Source: JBEKDJ01 sp050014415 (lineage in GTDB: Bacteria > Desulfobacterota > BSN033 > UBA1163). Taken from it: a DNA stretch of 9,638 bases. Location of the stretch: positions 1 to 9,638 of the forward strand of contig JBEKDJ010000168.1 of NCBI GenBank assembly GCA_050014415.1. The letters are read 5' to 3'. Both the position numbers and the translations under genes were made by a program. Below the pieces are notes generated by a model. That model had not been told where the DNA came from. It did not search any database and worked only from the letters and a program-made list of their open reading frames with translations. This document shows, piece by piece, positions 7,035 to 9,638 of this stretch (its first letter is position 1; every line of letters starts with the position of its first letter).

Positions 7035-8198
7035 ATGGGAGAACAAAGGCGTAGTGTACTCCGTTTCGCAGAGATTCATTTAAGGAATTGGCGGAACTTC
7101 CTCAGTGTGGATGTTCCGCTGCAATGGAGGGCTTTTCTGGTTGGCCCCAATGCTTCTGGAAAATCTAACTTCCTTGATGTCTTTCGATTTCTTTCCCACA
7201 TTGTTACGGTAGGCGGCGGGTTTCAAGATGCTGTTTTCAAACGTGGGGGCATTTCTCGCTTGCGGTGCCTAGCTACCCGCCGAAATCCCGATATCGTTGT
7301 CCATGTCTGTCTTGGTAAGTCAAACGGCGAATTTGAGTGGGAGTATGAACTTCATTTCTCCCAGAATAAACAGCAGCAGCCCGTCGTAAAGAAAGAAAGG
7401 GTTCTTCGGAGGGGCGAGGAGATCCTGGCTAGACCTCTGGATGAGGACAAGCAGGACCCTGCACGTCTCACCCAAACCTATCTTGAACAGATTAACGCCA
7501 ACCAGGCGTTCAGGGAGATCAGTAACTTCTTCGCGTCAGTCCGATACCTCCACATCGTGCCTCAATTGGTTCGAGACCCGGACCGTTCCTTAGGTCGTAA
7601 AAACGACCCCTATGGAGGTGATTTCTTGGAGCAAGTTGCCCGGACTTCAGACAAAACGCAGAAGTCTCGATTAAAGCACATTTGGAATGCGTTGCGTGTA
7701 GCCGTACCTCAACTTGCCGAGATCGAACTCTTTCGGGATGCGAGAGGTGCCCCACACCTCAGGGGAAAGTACGAACATTGGCGGCCCCAGGGTGCATGGC
7801 AAGCGGAGGACCAGTTTTCCGACGGGACATTGCGTCTGATGGGCCTCCTTTGGTCAGCATTAGATGGAAACGGTCCGCTTCTTCTGGAAGAACCGGAACT
7901 TTCTCTTCATCCAGAAGTCGTTCGTTTCATCCCGCAAATGTTTGCAAGAATTCAACGCCGCCTGAATCGGCAGATACTTGTCAGCACACACTCATCGGAT
8001 CTGTTGCGCGATGATGGGATTGGTCTGGATGAGGTACTTTTGCTCCAGCCAGGTGAAAATGGAACGAGCGTGCGCGCCGCAGGCGAACTATTTGAGATCA
8101 GGGGCTTACTGGAAGGCGGGTTGTCCATGGCCGAAGTAGCGATAGCAAAAACACAACCACGGCACCCGGAACAACTCTCTCTATTTGGAGATTTCTAA
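7035..8198 (+). CDS. AAA/ABC-type ATPase (AAA_21, RecF/OLD-like)
   Basis: A 387-residue ATPase. It opens with the FAEIHLRNWRNF strand-turn common to RecF, OLD and AAA15/AAA_21 proteins. Walker A is GPNASGKSN (37-45). An ABC-type signature FSDGTLRL is at 261-268, Walker B LLLEEPELSLHP at 282-293 with catalytic glutamate around E285-E286, and a switch histidine H319 in VSTHSSDLL. There is no long coiled coil, so it is not SMC/Rad50-sized. A Shine-Dalgarno (AGGAGA, 7025-7030) precedes the ATG. The stop TAA directly abuts the next ATG, so this gene and the DUF4276-like gene are very likely a functional pair. In such pairs (PARIS AriA, AbiLi, OLD-like) the ATPase senses phage and controls an effector. 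The precise family here is not decided. Confidence 0.88.
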   Translation: MGEQRRSVLRFAEIHLRNWRNFLSVDVPLQWRAFLVGPNASGKSNFLDVFRFLSHIVTVGGGFQDAVFKRGGISRLRCLATRRNPDIVVHVCLGKSNGEFEWEYELHFSQNKQQQPVVKKERVLRRGEEILARPLDEDKQDPARLTQTYLEQINANQAFREISNFFASVRYLHIVPQLVRDPDRSLGRKNDPYGGDFLEQVARTSDKTQKSRLKHIWNALRVAVPQLAEIELFRDARGAPHLRGKYEHWRPQGAWQAEDQFSDGTLRLMGLLWSALDGNGPLLLEEPELSLHPEVVRFIPQMFARIQRRLNRQILVSTHSSDLLRDDGIGLDEVLLLQPGENGTSVRAAGELFEIRGLLEGGLSMAEVAIAKTQPRHPEQLSLFGDF

Positions 8199-8819
8199 AT
8201 GCCTGCTGTCACACCAATTATCATTTCGTCTGCCGTGGAAGGGGTAGTTGATGAAGCCGTGGTCAAGCGTCTCATCGTTGACGCAGGTGGAGAGATTGGT
8301 CCTATCTATGGCAAGAGGGGTAAATCCCTGCTCAGGCAAAGGATCAATGGTTACAACAACGCAGCCCGCCATGATCCCTGGATCGTCCTCGTGGATCTGA
8401 ATCGGGAGGCTGATTGCCCCCCGCCTTTGAAGGCCGTCTGGCTGCCGAATCCGGAGATATTCATGTGCTTCCGAATTGCCGTACGAGAGGTTGAGGCATG
8501 GCTGCTTGCCGATCGTGAGCGCTTTGCATCATTCTTCCGAGTCCGCTTATTGGATATCCCAGCAGATCCAGAGCTAATGGATGATCCTAAAGAAGTGGTG
8601 ATTGAACTCTCACGGAAGTCACGAAGTCGTGATATTAGGCTCGATATGGTGCCGCGACCTGGCAGTGGGCGAAAGATCGGCCCTGCTTATGTTTCGAGGA
8701 TGGTCGAATTCGTATCCGATCCTAATAGAGGGTGGAGGCCTGATCGAGCCGCTGAATCATCAGTCAGCTTGAAGCGTTGTTTGACTCGCATACGGGAACT
8801 GGTCGCAAGGGTGGAATAA
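8199..8819 (+). CDS. DUF4276-like protein with TOPRIM-like motifs, likely effector
   Basis: A 206-residue protein encoded immediately after the ATPase stop (TAAATG), with GGAG (8187-8190) inside the ATPase gene serving as ribosome binding site. Visible motifs are SAVEGVVDEAVVKRLI (11-26, acidic E14 and D18/E19), WIVLVDLNRE (61-70, D66) and REVEAWLLADRE (96-107, E97/E99). This order (EG..DE, then hydrophobic-D, then an EAWLL helix) is what DUF4276 and related TOPRIM-like partners of AAA ATPases show. The usual DxD is reduced to D66-L-N68, so metal-dependent nuclease activity is not certain. By analogy with AriB of PARIS or the second AbiL protein it would be the toxic or nuclease effector released or directed by the ATPase. 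The family call rests on pattern memory only. Confidence 0.72.
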   Translation: MPAVTPIIISSAVEGVVDEAVVKRLIVDAGGEIGPIYGKRGKSLLRQRINGYNNAARHDPWIVLVDLNREADCPPPLKAVWLPNPEIFMCFRIAVREVEAWLLADRERFASFFRVRLLDIPADPELMDDPKEVVIELSRKSRSRDIRLDMVPRPGSGRKIGPAYVSRMVEFVSDPNRGWRPDRAAESSVSLKRCLTRIRELVARVE

Positions 8820-8849
8820 CAGAATAACACTATCAGGGAAAAATTTTAA

Positions 8850-9080
8850 ATGACGACTTATCGGAAGAAGCTTATCGAAGTCGCCCTTCCGTTACCGGAG
8901 ATTAACGACGCGTCAGCTTATGACAAGATGCCTGGAATCGGACCCCATCCCAAGGGAATCCACCATTGGTGGGCTCGTTTGCCACTGCCAACTGCACGGG
9001 CGGTCCTTTTCGCCTCTGTCGTGGATGACCCTTCGGCTCACCCCGAACGGTTTCCAACCGAGGAGGCTCAGAACCTGTAG
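8850..9080 (+). CDS. DUF1156 N-terminal domain of an adenine DNA methyltransferase, ended by in-frame TAG
   Basis: Seventy-six residues carrying the DUF1156 hallmark: KKLIEVALPLPEIN, then HPKGIHHWWARLPLPTARAV and LFASVVDDPS. In intact proteins (COG1743 type, about 900-1000 residues) this is the extreme N-terminus of an N6-adenine methyltransferase that marks host DNA. Here the frame meets TAG at codon 77 and then continues open in the same frame with the catalytic core. It starts 30 bases after the DUF4276-like gene; the AGGGA upstream is about 11 bases away, a weak site. The peptide alone has no catalytic motif and would not be a working enzyme. A nonsense mutation, sequencing error, readthrough or split gene are all possible. 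With the helicase it recalls class 1 DISARM (drmMI-drmD) or DUF1156/DUF499 islands. Confidence 0.85.
   Translation: MTTYRKKLIEVALPLPEINDASAYDKMPGIGPHPKGIHHWWARLPLPTARAVLFASVVDDPSAHPERFPTEEAQNL
9078..9080 (+). other. In-frame TAG interrupting the methyltransferase
   Basis: CTG TAG CGC GAG CGA: the TAG sits where the helix after EEAQNL should continue into RERLFGILRR. A single-base change from GAG, CAG or AAG would create it. No other stop occurs in this frame from 8850 to 9638. Confidence 0.85.
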
Positions 9081-9110
9081 CGCGAGCGACTTTTCGGTAT
9101 TCTCCGTCGG

Positions 9111-9638
9111 ATGATGCAGAAGAAACTCCACGAGCATCCTGAGATCTATGCTGAGGCGCGCCAGGAGATGCTTAAACATTGCGATGGGAAACTTCCCCCG
9201 ATCCTCGATCCTTTCGCGGGTGGCGGCTCAATCCCCCTTGAGGGAAACCGTCTTGGGTTTGAGGCACATGCCGCAGACCTCAACCCTGTTGCGGTGCTCC
9301 TCAACAAGTGCAATCTGGAAATTGTTCCTCGCTGGACAGACCATTCTCCCGTCAACCCCGAGGCACGGGATGACAAACTGCGTAAACACGAGTGGAAAGG
9401 TGCACGTGGACTCGCAGAGGACGTACGCTACTACGGACGCCTCGTTCATCAGAGGGCTATCGAGAAGATAGGTCACCTTTACCCGAAGGTGAAGCTCCCC
9501 AAAGAGTATGGTGGCCGCGAAGCAAACGTCATCGCATGGATATGGGCACGTACCGTGGCAAGTCCGAATCCTGCAGCGCAAGGGGAGCATGTGCCACTCA
9601 TCGGCACGTATTGGTTGTCTTCAAAAAAAGGCACGCTT
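9111..9638 (+). CDS. Catalytic core of the DUF1156 adenine DNA methyltransferase, partial
   Basis: The same frame as the DUF1156 fragment, open from 9081 to the window end and continuing beyond it. The first ATGs after the TAG are at 9111 and 9114, about 30 bases downstream, which would permit reinitiation although no good Shine-Dalgarno precedes them. SAM-binding motif I is ILDPFAGGGSIPLEGNRLGF (codons 118-137 of the joined frame), followed by ADLNPVAVLLNK, where D143 would contact SAM. The later block ANVIAWIWARTVASPNP and YWLSSKKG matches the segment found before the catalytic part of DUF1156 methyltransferases. The catalytic (D/N/S)PPY motif is not yet reached; it should lie beyond the right edge. 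The sequence shows no decay apart from the TAG, so the stop is recent, tolerated, or an error. Confidence 0.75.
   Translation, partial: MMQKKLHEHPEIYAEARQEMLKHCDGKLPPILDPFAGGGSIPLEGNRLGFEAHAADLNPVAVLLNKCNLEIVPRWTDHSPVNPEARDDKLRKHEWKGARGLAEDVRYYGRLVHQRAIEKIGHLYPKVKLPKEYGGREANVIAWIWARTVASPNPAAQGEHVPLIGTYWLSSKKGTL

Noticed and set aside
9078..9080. TAG as a sense codon (pyrrolysine or a recoded genome)
   Set aside because: The helix-turn-helix gene (3440-3442) and the helicase (6993-6995) end with TAG at natural protein ends, so general recoding is unlikely; local readthrough is not excluded.

Overview
The window looks like a bacterial chromosome segment in which an AT-richer housekeeping-type block (about 1-2340, genes on the minus strand) meets a phage-defence-type operon (about 3178 to the end, plus strand). 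The operon is visibly richer in G+C and uses different codons. Its genes resemble known defence-island families. The left block has a probable exported DUF3857/transglutaminase-like protein, which suggests a Gram-negative-type or environmental uncultured lineage. I cannot name the organism.

Left block, minus strand, read right to left: a 66-residue ribbon-helix-helix DNA-binding protein (2338-2138); a 653-residue exported DUF3857 plus transglutaminase-like protein (2141-180) whose start overlaps the previous stop as ATGA; and the N-terminal 37 codons of a J-domain protein (113-1) that runs off the window. The three probably form one transcription unit.

Middle, 2339-3177: about 840 bases with no convincing gene. 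It holds a tandem TTGTAAAC repeat upstream of the ribbon-helix-helix gene and several inverted repeats. The best of these is a perfect 12-bp pair at 2886/2911, with a third, half-site-like copy at 2977.

Right block, plus strand: a near-consensus sigma-70 promoter (TTGACA, 16 nt, GATAAT) drives a small MerR/excisionase-type helix-turn-helix protein (3242-3442). After it come a 1172-residue SNF2-type helicase with a C-terminal DUF3883 nuclease-like domain (3477-6995), a 387-residue AAA/RecF-like ATPase (7035-8198), a 206-residue DUF4276-like protein with TOPRIM-like motifs (8199-8819), and a DUF1156-type adenine DNA methyltransferase (8850 onward). Small gaps or direct abutment suggest one operon. 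Helicase plus DUF1156 methyltransferase resembles the modification/helicase half of class 1 DISARM (drmD/drmMI) or the DUF1156-DUF499 type islands. The ATPase/TOPRIM-like pair between them resembles two-gene PARIS, OLD-like or AbiL-like abortive defence modules.

The most notable point is that the methyltransferase frame is cut by a single in-frame TAG at 9078-9080, between the DUF1156 domain and the SAM-binding core. The same frame then stays open to the window end with clear methyltransferase motifs. TAG also ends two neighbouring genes, so general amber recoding is unlikely. A nonsense mutation, sequencing error or split gene are the main explanations.
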